From CAYLMG01 sp964464635 (GTDB lineage: Bacteria; Planctomycetota; Phycisphaerae; Sedimentisphaerales; Anaerobacaceae): DNA of 29,428 nt. Below are positions 7,083 to 13,657 of the stretch, piece after piece (within the stretch, counting starts at the first letter, position 1; every line of letters starts with the position of its first letter). The stretch is from positions 1-29,428 of the forward strand of contig CAYXGT010000026.1 of assembly GCA_964464635.1 (NCBI GenBank), read 5' to 3'. Made by a program: the position numbers and the translations under genes. Below the pieces are notes generated by a model. That model was not told the DNA's origin. It did no database searches and saw only the letters and a list, made by a program, of their open reading frames with translations.

Positions 7083-8048
7083 ATGGCACATACATTCATC
7101 GAACAGATCGGGCCGGGACAGGCAGTGGATGACATCTTTCTGGTAAAAGAGCCGATTCTCAGGAGCACTACACGGGGAGATTTGTATATTGCGATGTACC
7201 TTTGCGACCGGACGGGGCAGCTCAACGGGCGAATGTGGCAGGCTACCGAGACAATTTATAACGCCCTGCCGAAACCCGGCTTCGTACATATTCAGGGCAG
7301 AAGCGAAATCTATCAGAATAACCTGCAAATCATCGTGAACAATATCAGCATCGTTGATACCTCAAAAGTCAGCCTTGATGATTTTCTGCCCCGCACGACA
7401 AAAGACACGGAAAAATTATTCAAGGAAGTAAAAGACATCCTGAGCAGAATAAAAAATTCACAGTTAAAGGCCCTTGTAGATGAATTTCTCGCTGACGATG
7501 AGCTTATGAAAAAATTCAAAACCGCCCCAGCCGCCATGAGAGTCCACCATAATTATCTCGGAGGCCTGCTGGAGCACACTCACAACACATTAAACGTTGC
7601 GGCCGCGATACTGCCATTTTATCCACAGGTTCAGGATGAGCTTGTCCTTGCGGCAATTTTCCTTCACGATATCGGTAAAACCGAGGAGCTGACATACGAT
7701 ATATCCTTTTCATATACAAACACCGGCCAGCTTTTAGGCCATATCGCACAGGGCCTGCTTATGATAAAACAAAAAGCCGACCGTCTCGAAGACAAAGGTA
7801 AAAAAATCGACCAGAATACGATGGACTCTCTCAATCATATTATTCTTTCACATCACGGCCGGTACGAATTCGGCTCACCAAAACTGCCTGCCACGCCCGA
7901 GGCTTTTCTGGTCAACTACATAGACGACCTTGACGCAAAGATTAACCAGGTGACAGCGGCAATCGACAATGAGAATCCCGATTCCGACTGGACGAGCTGG
8001 CAGAAAACCCTCGAAACAAGACTGTACAGAAAACGAATTGAGCAGTAA
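7083..8048 (+). CDS. YhaM-like 3'-5' exoribonuclease (OB fold plus HD domain)
   Basis: The 321-residue protein has an N-terminal OB-fold nucleic-acid-binding domain (about residues 12-95, with DLYIAMYLCDRTGQLNGRMW) and a C-terminal HD phosphohydrolase domain (about 155-290). Metal ligands are visible in HHNYLGGLLEHT, FLHDIGK and ILSHHGRYEFGSP, and the end has NYIDDLDAKINQV. This order is that of YhaM/CBF1-type 3'-5' exonucleases acting on RNA and single-stranded DNA. The start ATG follows AATGGAGATATA. It is transcribed away from proS and stands alone. Cytosolic. Confidence 0.88.
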   Translation: MAHTFIEQIGPGQAVDDIFLVKEPILRSTTRGDLYIAMYLCDRTGQLNGRMWQATETIYNALPKPGFVHIQGRSEIYQNNLQIIVNNISIVDTSKVSLDDFLPRTTKDTEKLFKEVKDILSRIKNSQLKALVDEFLADDELMKKFKTAPAAMRVHHNYLGGLLEHTHNTLNVAAAILPFYPQVQDELVLAAIFLHDIGKTEELTYDISFSYTNTGQLLGHIAQGLLMIKQKADRLEDKGKKIDQNTMDSLNHIILSHHGRYEFGSPKLPATPEAFLVNYIDDLDAKINQVTAAIDNENPDSDWTSWQKTLETRLYRKRIEQ

Positions 8049-8100
8049 CCGGCGGCAAAATCAAAACAGGTTTATCACGCATTGAAATCATTTAATAGTA

Positions 8101-8135
8101 GCCCAGCCGGCCCCCCTAAAAATCGCCGGCTGGGC
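8101..8135. terminator. GC-rich hairpin between convergent genes
   Basis: A perfect 11-bp stem (8101-8111 with 8125-8135) encloses a 13-nt loop. It lies 52 bp after the YhaM-like stop and before the end of the convergent C39 gene, which fits a bidirectional terminator. No T tract follows on either strand, so intrinsic termination is not certain. Confidence 0.4.
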
Positions 8136-8350
8136 CATCCATTTATATGGATGTGGGTGCTCTCAGTGAACGGAACTTTCCTCATTCCTATGTAAAGTAT
8201 CGAAAAGAACGAAGAATATGTAAACTATATTATCGATACAGTGACAGCGCTATGTCACTGAAGCTAAAAAAACTGAAAAAGCGGGAAACTGAGGATTTAA
8301 AAAGCGGATATCGGCTGAAAAACCGTATCGATGGTCGAAAGATATGATTA
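8136..8350. other. Intergenic stretch with three further hairpins
   Basis: No convincing gene is seen. A frame from 8147 to 8347 is open but has no ribosome site and a biased K/R-rich product. Three inverted repeats follow one another: 8197-8203 with 8233-8239, 8239-8246 with 8253-8260, and 8307-8314 with 8323-8329 (one bulged T). They could form a structured transcript or be remains of a repeat element. Confidence 0.4.
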
Positions 8351-9175
8351 TCAAATCCTGCCCGGCAGACGATTAAGCGAGATTCCTGAAAACCGCCATA
8401 ACTTCTCAAATTCGGCGCGTTCCATCAAAATCTTCCCAAAAGAGGGGTCTGCAATGCACACTGCCTGGTCCGAGACCTCAAGTACGACAACGCAATGGTC
8501 GGTAAGAAACGAAGCCTTTATTACAACAAGCGTAATGTCCGCACTTTTAAGCTGTTCGACGGAATCGAAATGACGAAATTGACACTGAAGCCCCTGCTTT
8601 TCATAAAGACGACGCAGTGCATCGGAAAGACACTTCTGCATTGTACCTGCTATAGGATTTGTATGAGAGAGAACCGCCAGCTGGCCTTCGCTTGCCTGAA
8701 AACCCAATTTTCCAAGAGCCGTCACCGCCGCTGCTGGACCGCAGGTAAAATCCGTCGATTGTAAACACACGCCGTCGGAATCCAGCCGGGTCGGAAGATT
8801 CAACAGGTTTTTTTTAATCAATGCAGGTACAAGAAAGGGAAGAACAGAAAACCAAATTACAAAAATACCCATCAATACACAGGTCAAAATCTTCTGTCCC
8901 CTTCTCGGAAGCCGTGAAAGAGGGCTCATAAGTCCAACTGTTACCGCCAGGCAGAATAAAACATACCTGGCCCGACCGGCTATTATCCAGCAAAACGGCT
9001 TCTCAAAAACAAAAAAACTGCTGAACCTCGAGCCAATCAGTATCACCATAAAAACAAAAGACAGAAAGTAACCATACATCCAGTACGGATTTCGCAGGCG
9101 CGAAAATAATCTGCCCAGGAAGATACCGAAAAAAGCTACCGCAAGAACAAATATAGTCTCAGTCCACGCACTCAA
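8351..9175 (-). CDS. Membrane protein with C39-like cysteine protease domain
   Basis: The 274-residue protein has about four predicted membrane helices in residues 1-125. A papain-like domain follows with the C39 signature DSDGVCLQSTDFTCGPAAAV, in which Cys of TCGPA would be the nucleophile, then His in LTDHCVVV and Asp in CIADPSFG. C39 peptidases cut leaders after Gly-Gly and are usually fused to an ABC exporter; here neither ATPase nor transporter is present in or next to the gene. The substrate is unknown. The start is TTG at 9175 with GGAGG 9 nt upstream; the first ATG nearby is out of frame. Probably monocistronic. Stop is TGA. Confidence 0.8.
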   Translation of the reverse strand: MSAWTETIFVLAVAFFGIFLGRLFSRLRNPYWMYGYFLSFVFMVILIGSRFSSFFVFEKPFCWIIAGRARYVLFCLAVTVGLMSPLSRLPRRGQKILTCVLMGIFVIWFSVLPFLVPALIKKNLLNLPTRLDSDGVCLQSTDFTCGPAAAVTALGKLGFQASEGQLAVLSHTNPIAGTMQKCLSDALRRLYEKQGLQCQFRHFDSVEQLKSADITLVVIKASFLTDHCVVVLEVSDQAVCIADPSFGKILMERAEFEKLWRFSGISLNRLPGRI

Positions 9176-9337
9176 GCCCCATTTCCTCCAGTTGAATCCT
9201 TATAAAACCATTTTATCAAATCAAGCCGAATATTCAAGCAAATTCGCCGAAAAAACCTCAATTTCACGCAAAACCAAAAGTGAACTGCGTAAAATAATAC
9301 TTTTTTGGGACACAACTATTTACATTTATGTAATTAC

Positions 9338-9366
9338 TTGCATTCTCACAGCCGATGAATTACAAT
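9338..9366 (+). promoter_or_regulatory. Promoter of the duplicated-domain secreted protein
   Basis: TTGCAT (9338-9343), exactly 17 bp, then TACAAT (9361-9366). The ATG lies 54 bp downstream. This is one of the better sigma70-type matches in the window. Confidence 0.6.
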
Positions 9367-9419
9367 TATGAGCACCTGCACAAAATTCTTTATTGAGGGA
9401 CAGAAAGGCGGAAAATAAA

Positions 9420-10274
9420 ATGAAAAACTCTTTTAAATTCGGTCTGCTCGTTTCGACAATAATAATCTTTCTAACTTTGTCGGCTTATGCTGCGTGGGAG
9501 AGGTGCTGCATCGAGCCGGACAATGGAAGCGGAACCGTGGATTTGCCGCCGATGGACTGCAACTGGCAAAGCTTCGATGAGCCCTGGGAAATTATCGATG
9601 GCCTGCCCCCGGGAACTACTATCGAAATGGATGTGGTTTTGAAAGATTTCATTTGCTGCCAAGAGCCCTGCCCCGAGTGCTCTGTACCAATGCCGCCCGG
9701 CGAGTGCGAAACAGCCGGTGGCAGTCTTGGTGGAACAGCACTGTGCTTCGAGGCAACTCTGGATATGGTAGTCCGCGGCACCGGAGACCTGCAAGGCTTT
9801 AACAGGCACCTGGCCGTACCAGTCTTCTGCGAGATACATACAGGGCCTCGTAATCCGGGCGACCCGGTACAAACTTTTGATACAGTTTTTTATAACTTAG
9901 ACGGTGAATTATTCGGTGACCCGGATTTCTGCACGTTCAGAATTAACGGAGGGGCTGTTAACGGCCTGCCAAGCCCCGGAGAAATGACGCTAACGGAACT
10001 GCCTGACGGTGACTTCGCGGTGGACAGCTTTTTTGACATCACATACCAAATCGAATTCGAAGGCTGTCCAGATTCACCACTGGCTGAAATGGCAGGAATA
10101 ACTACCACCCAGAAGAGAATCTCACTATGCCGTCCGGCCCTGCCGTGTGAACCGACACAGAACGGCCTGGGCTGCAAAGATGTAACCTGTCCCGAAATCG
10201 GCGATGAATGCAAACCTAAAACGATAAAATATGACCCCAATACAGGTTATACTACCGTTCTCGAATGTGAATGA
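9420..10274 (+). CDS. Secreted planctomycete protein, first half (ends at in-frame TGA)
   Basis: The 284-residue product begins with a signal peptide (MKNSFKFGLLVSTIIIFLTLSAYA, residues 1-24). It contains one copy of a cysteine-containing domain that I recognise from other planctomycete secreted proteins but cannot name: EPDNGSGTV.., GLPPGTTIEMD, GGSLGG, GTGDLQGFNRHLAVPV, HTGPRNPGDPVQTF, DGELFGDPDF and DSFFDITYQIEFEG. It ends ..GYTTVLECE-stop. The same frame continues after this TGA for 289 codons with a second copy of the domain and a dockerin tail, so this is most likely the front part of one 9420-11144 gene. I chose ATG 9420 (GGCGG 8 nt before) over TTG 9393 because the signal peptide begins there. 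Confidence 0.8.
   Translation: MKNSFKFGLLVSTIIIFLTLSAYAAWERCCIEPDNGSGTVDLPPMDCNWQSFDEPWEIIDGLPPGTTIEMDVVLKDFICCQEPCPECSVPMPPGECETAGGSLGGTALCFEATLDMVVRGTGDLQGFNRHLAVPVFCEIHTGPRNPGDPVQTFDTVFYNLDGELFGDPDFCTFRINGGAVNGLPSPGEMTLTELPDGDFAVDSFFDITYQIEFEGCPDSPLAEMAGITTTQKRISLCRPALPCEPTQNGLGCKDVTCPEIGDECKPKTIKYDPNTGYTTVLECE
10272..10274 (+). other. In-frame TGA interrupting a two-domain dockerin protein
   Basis: TGA followed by CAG. The residues before it (TTVLECE) align with TIDISCNC near the end of the second half, so the stop sits where the second copy has Cys. It may be a nonsense change of TGC/TGT, a read-through site, or less likely a selenocysteine codon. No convincing SECIS hairpin is apparent directly downstream. 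Confidence 0.6.
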
Positions 10275-10352
10275 CAGGGTGAAGAAGAGTGCTACGTTGA
10301 TATCGAAAATATCGAATACGACTGTGTACAGCCGGATAACGGCACGGGCACG

Positions 10353-11144
10353 GTGACACTGCCGCCAATCGGTTGTGAATATACCAGCCCGGACGAGGTC
10401 TTTGAAATTATTGAAGGCCTGCCGCCGGGAACTACCATCGAGATGGATGGTATACTTGAGGATTTCTTATGCTGTCCACAAGGCTGTGAAATGTGCTCAA
10501 TGCCTCTCGACCCCGGCGAGTGCGAGACAGAAGGCGGCAGTCTTGGCGGTCACGGCCACTGCTTCGAGGCAACGCTGGATTTGACCGTGCACGGAACGGG
10601 AGAGTTGCAAGGATTCAACAGACACTTAGCCGTGCCGGTCTTCGGTGAAGTACACACCGGCCCTCGTGATCCCGGTGACCCTGTTCAGACTTTTCCAGCA
10701 GACTTTTACCGTTTGCAGGGCGAATTATTCGGTGACCCTGATTTCTGTGAATTTATAATCACAGGCGGCACTGACTTCGGCCTGCCGGGACCGGGACAAA
10801 CGACACTGACCCGACTTCCCACCGGCGACTTCGCAGTTGACAGCTTCTTTGACATAACCTACCAGATAGAATTCGAGGGCTGCCCGGACTCACAATTGGC
10901 AGACTATGCAGGGACAACCACTGCTACAATAAGAATGGAGACAGGCGGCATTCCGCTGCCTCCAGGCTGTACCGGCCCCTGCCCTGAATGCCAGTTCTGC
11001 GAAGAGACAATTACACCAAACGGCGACGGCACTATCGATATAAGCTGCAATTGTATTCCCGACGCAGACCTTAACCGGGATGGCAAAGTTAATTTTGAAG
11101 ATATGGCAATTATGTGCAATCAGTGGCTTCGAGGTACAGAATAA
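10353..11144 (+). CDS. Second domain copy with dockerin tail, continuation of 9420-10274
   Basis: The open frame actually runs from 10275 without a break and is in phase with the preceding gene. The listed GTG at 10353 is only the first start-like codon; it lacks a ribosome site and cuts into the domain, whose beginning (DCVQPDNGTGTV) is encoded at 10321-10356. The domain repeats the first one with an offset of exactly 816 bp (272 codons). It is followed by a cysteine-rich linker (GPCPECQFCEETITPNGDG) and the tail DLNRDGKVNFEDMAIMCNQWL. It has no signal peptide of its own. Without read-through or recoding this half is not exported and is probably a pseudogene fragment. Confidence 0.6.
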   Translation: MTLPPIGCEYTSPDEVFEIIEGLPPGTTIEMDGILEDFLCCPQGCEMCSMPLDPGECETEGGSLGGHGHCFEATLDLTVHGTGELQGFNRHLAVPVFGEVHTGPRDPGDPVQTFPADFYRLQGELFGDPDFCEFIITGGTDFGLPGPGQTTLTRLPTGDFAVDSFFDITYQIEFEGCPDSQLADYAGTTTATIRMETGGIPLPPGCTGPCPECQFCEETITPNGDGTIDISCNCIPDADLNRDGKVNFEDMAIMCNQWLRGTE

Positions 11145-11170
11145 AAGCAATAGCAAAGAAACGCGAAATT

Positions 11171-11204
11171 AAAGGCTGTGAGTGAAAACTTACAGCCTTT
11201 TTTT
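11171..11204 (+). terminator. Intrinsic terminator after the dockerin protein
   Basis: A 9-bp perfect stem (11171-11179 with 11192-11200), extended by three more pairs including a G-U, has loop TGAAAA and a T run to 11204. It is nearly identical to the terminator at 15765-15798. Confidence 0.85.
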
Positions 11205-11440
11205 ATTTTCAGCAGGTGAATTTCTAAATTCTCTACAAATTTGAAACTGCATTATATGGCAAAAAAGCATATTTCAAACCATAAATTTGTGTAGGGCTAC
11301 CCGTATATTAAGAACTCAAGAAAATCTGCTTAGCCTCCGGGTAAGTTGACAACGCTGCGCTGTAAACTCCCAAAACGACGTTTTTAGCCGAAAAAAAGCT
11401 ATTAGTAAATTCCGGAAAGAAACAATTTTTTTAAAAATAT
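11205..11440. other. Intergenic block related to the xseA upstream region
   Basis: After the terminator, about 75 bp (to roughly 11280) resemble the sequence between the later terminator and the first codons of xseA, including CTAAATTC, AAATTTG and a TATGGCAAAAAAGCAT that matches the xseA start. The rest (11281-11440) shows no gene and no clear motif. Confidence 0.55.
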
Positions 11441-11469
11441 TTCCAATTTTCAAAAAACTGTTATATAAT
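11441..11469 (+). promoter_or_regulatory. Promoter of the OmcB-like gene
   Basis: TTCCAA (11441-11446), 17 bp, and a perfect TATAAT (11464-11469). The predicted start near 11476 leaves a long leader of about 180 nt. It contains a short Shine-Dalgarno-preceded ORF: ATG at 11542 with GGAGAGGG upstream reads Met-His-Cys-stop. The arms GGAGA (from 11529) and TCTCC (to 11582) could pair. The long leader suggests post-transcriptional control, but I recognise no riboswitch class. Confidence 0.5.
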
Positions 11470-11658
11470 CCTGTATCCGGGATTTGATAAAATGGGAAGC
11501 GTAAAAGTAACGTTTTATTCAGCCCTATGGAGAGGGTTAATATGCACTGTTAGCAAAAATGTGCTTTTAAATCAATTCTCCTTGGGGCCGTGAAATAAGG
11601 GCTGACAAATAAAGCCTGTTAAAGCATCCATTTTTACAAATATTTAGGAGGTTTGAAA

Positions 11659-13269
11659 ATGAAAAGCTTATCGAAAATCTTTTTAGTATTAATCCTGATG
11701 TCTTTTTTAGTGTCACTTGCCGGATGCTACAGCTGCAGAACCTGGCACACATTCTGGAATACCGGTCCGGTCGAGCCTGGGACTGAAGAATTGTTTTTCT
11801 TTGATAGTCACTGCAGACCTGTACAGGTTGTTAAGGCCAAACCTGTAACAAGAACCGTTGCAAAACCAAAGCCGGCCGTTCCGGAGTGCGGACCATACAA
11901 AGTCACAAGAACATACCCAAGCTGTGCAGTAATTGAGCTTCATAAAAAGACGCCGGCAGAAGTCCATGTAAATGCTCCTTTCAGCTATGAGATTAACGTC
12001 AGGAATCTGACTGATATGCTGGTTGACAAAATCATCGTAACCGAGCAGCTGCCTTCGAATTTCAATCTGGACAGCACCGCTCCTGCTGCAAAAGCTGAAG
12101 GGAAAACCGTAATCTGGACGGTCGGACAGCTCAAAGGCGGCGAAAGTAAAAAATTAGTTATAAAGGGCACCGCCACCGGTTCCGGCTGCATCACATCCTG
12201 TGCTACAGTGACATATAAAATACCTGCATGTGCGAACATAAAAGTTGTTGAGCCCAAACTGAGGCTACAGAAAACCGCACCGAACGAGGTATTGCTTTGT
12301 GACGCTATCCCTGTCAAACTCACCGTCACTAATACCGGCACGGGCTCAGCCGAAAATGTAAAAATTTCGGATACCCTGCCCGATGGGCTTAAGACAGCCG
12401 ATGGGAAAACAAGCTTTAACCTTGATGCAGGAACGCTATCGACCGGTGAAGCCAAACAGTTCAATGTAACACTTAAAGCCGCGAAAACAGGCAAGTTCGT
12501 AAACAGGGCGGTGGCCACGAGTGCAGGCGGGTTAAAGTCTGAGGCATCAACTACGACTGTTGTACGTCAGCCTGTTCTGGAAATCGTAAAGACCGCTCCT
12601 GAAAAAAGGTATCTCGGCAGGCCTATCAGATATGAAATCACAGTCAAAAATAAAGGTGATGCGGACGCGAGCGGGCTCGTGATTGAAGACAGAGTGCCGG
12701 CTGGTGCAACGTTCGTCTCCGCCGATTCAGGCGGAACTATGGCAGCAGGCAATGTCACCTGGAGAATCGCCAGCCTGAAGCCCGGACAACAGGTTAGTGT
12801 CTCTATGACGGTTATGCCTCAAAAAGAAGGCCTTATCACAAACACCGCAACGGCGAAGGCAACCTGCGCAGAAATTACCAAAGCATCTGCCAAAACTTCT
12901 GTCGAGGGTATACCTGCTATTCTGCTCGAGGTTATCGACATAGACGACCCCATCGAGGTCGGCAGCCAGACAGCATACGTCATAACAGCTACAAACCAGG
13001 GCAGCTCGGTCGGCACAAACATAAGTATTGTTTGCGAGCTCGAGGAGAATATGCAATATGTCTCGTCAACCGGAGCATCACTTGGAAAGTCCGCCGAAAA
13101 CAAAGTGACATTCGCACCTCTTCCAAAACTTGCGCCGAAGCAAAAAGCCGTCTGGCGCGTCGTTGTTAAGTCAGTAAAGGCAGGCGATGTCAGATTCAAG
13201 GTGATAATGAATACCGACCAGTTAGAAAGACCTGTTCAGGAAACTGAAGCTACCCATCTGTATGAATAA
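11659..13269 (+). CDS. DUF11-repeat (OmcB-like) cysteine-containing lipoprotein
   Basis: The 536-residue protein starts with a lipoprotein signal peptide ending in the lipobox LAG-Cys23. After a basic linker come about four DUF11/OmcB-type immunoglobulin-like repeats, each opening with a phrase such as 'KTAPxEVxxxxPxxYEIxVxNxG' and holding 'DxLPxGxxF' and 'WxxGxLKPGxxxxxxV' (about residues 95-210, 210-315, 315-425, 430-525). Cysteines are spread through the first half (YSC, HC, EC, SC, GCITSC, AC). Chlamydial OmcB is the best-known relative and forms a disulfide-linked envelope layer; a structural envelope role is inferred. ATG 11659 follows GGAGG by 7 nt, which decides against TTG 11653. Not in an operon: it has its own promoter and a strong terminator. 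Confidence 0.85.
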   Translation: MKSLSKIFLVLILMSFLVSLAGCYSCRTWHTFWNTGPVEPGTEELFFFDSHCRPVQVVKAKPVTRTVAKPKPAVPECGPYKVTRTYPSCAVIELHKKTPAEVHVNAPFSYEINVRNLTDMLVDKIIVTEQLPSNFNLDSTAPAAKAEGKTVIWTVGQLKGGESKKLVIKGTATGSGCITSCATVTYKIPACANIKVVEPKLRLQKTAPNEVLLCDAIPVKLTVTNTGTGSAENVKISDTLPDGLKTADGKTSFNLDAGTLSTGEAKQFNVTLKAAKTGKFVNRAVATSAGGLKSEASTTTVVRQPVLEIVKTAPEKRYLGRPIRYEITVKNKGDADASGLVIEDRVPAGATFVSADSGGTMAAGNVTWRIASLKPGQQVSVSMTVMPQKEGLITNTATAKATCAEITKASAKTSVEGIPAILLEVIDIDDPIEVGSQTAYVITATNQGSSVGTNISIVCELEENMQYVSSTGASLGKSAENKVTFAPLPKLAPKQKAVWRVVVKSVKAGDVRFKVIMNTDQLERPVQETEATHLYE

Positions 13270-13281
13270 AAATAACATCAG

Positions 13282-13328
13282 AAAATCGGCACCACGGCAT
13301 AACTTTTGTCGTGGTGCCGATTTTATTT
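13282..13328 (+). terminator. Strong intrinsic terminator after the OmcB-like gene
   Basis: A perfect 15-bp stem (13282-13296 with 13310-13324) includes the A/T-rich foot that forms the T tract, followed by ATTTT. The symmetrical A and T tracts would let it work on both strands. Confidence 0.9.
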
Positions 13329-13657
13329 TGGGCAACTGAGCCTCCAAATTTCTCAATAAACGTGAAACGGCTGTATATGGCCAACAATAATCCGTTTAAA
13401 AAACTTCGCAGCGTCCGATAATTTTCTTGATTTTGGCTTAACAGTCTGATAGATTTAGCACATTATTATTAGGATTTCGCGAGGAGAAAGGATGATTTAT
13501 CTATTTCGTTTTTCCGCTAAAAAAGACCCCCCCCCTCATTAATTTTATCATAGAAGCTAAGCAGTAAAGAAGACCTGCGGTCGTTGCCGCAGGATAAATT
13601 CATATATAGTTAAGCATTTTTGCTTTAGAAAAGAAAAATTTTAAGGAGGATTAGACT
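13325..13657. promoter_or_regulatory. Long leader of the DNRLRE/GEVED gene with short ORF and C tract
   Basis: The first 70 bp are a third, weaker copy of the post-terminator block that also precedes xseA (..GCAACTGA...GTATATGGCCAA). A possible promoter is TTGATT (13427-13432), 17 bp, TAGATT (13450-13455). Then comes a 16-codon ORF (13492-13542) with a good AGGAG site, MIYLFRFSAKKDPPPH, whose Pro-Pro-Pro is encoded by a run of nine C (13527-13535). A 7-bp hairpin (13574-13580 with 13587-13593) follows before the gene's own AAGGAGG site. The arrangement resembles a translated leader; this is inference. Confidence 0.4.

Noticed and set aside
8147..8347. 66-codon plus-strand frame in the intergenic region
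   Set aside because: No Shine-Dalgarno, a biased lysine/arginine product, and overlap with several inverted repeats.
10272..10330. Selenocysteine insertion at the in-frame TGA as the main explanation
   Set aside because: No clear bacterial SECIS hairpin directly downstream, and an extracellular Cys-rich domain is an unusual selenoprotein; kept only as an alternative.
11145..11658. Known riboswitch (for example c-di-GMP type) in the OmcB-like leader
   Set aside because: The leader is long, but none of the consensus strings I know is present.
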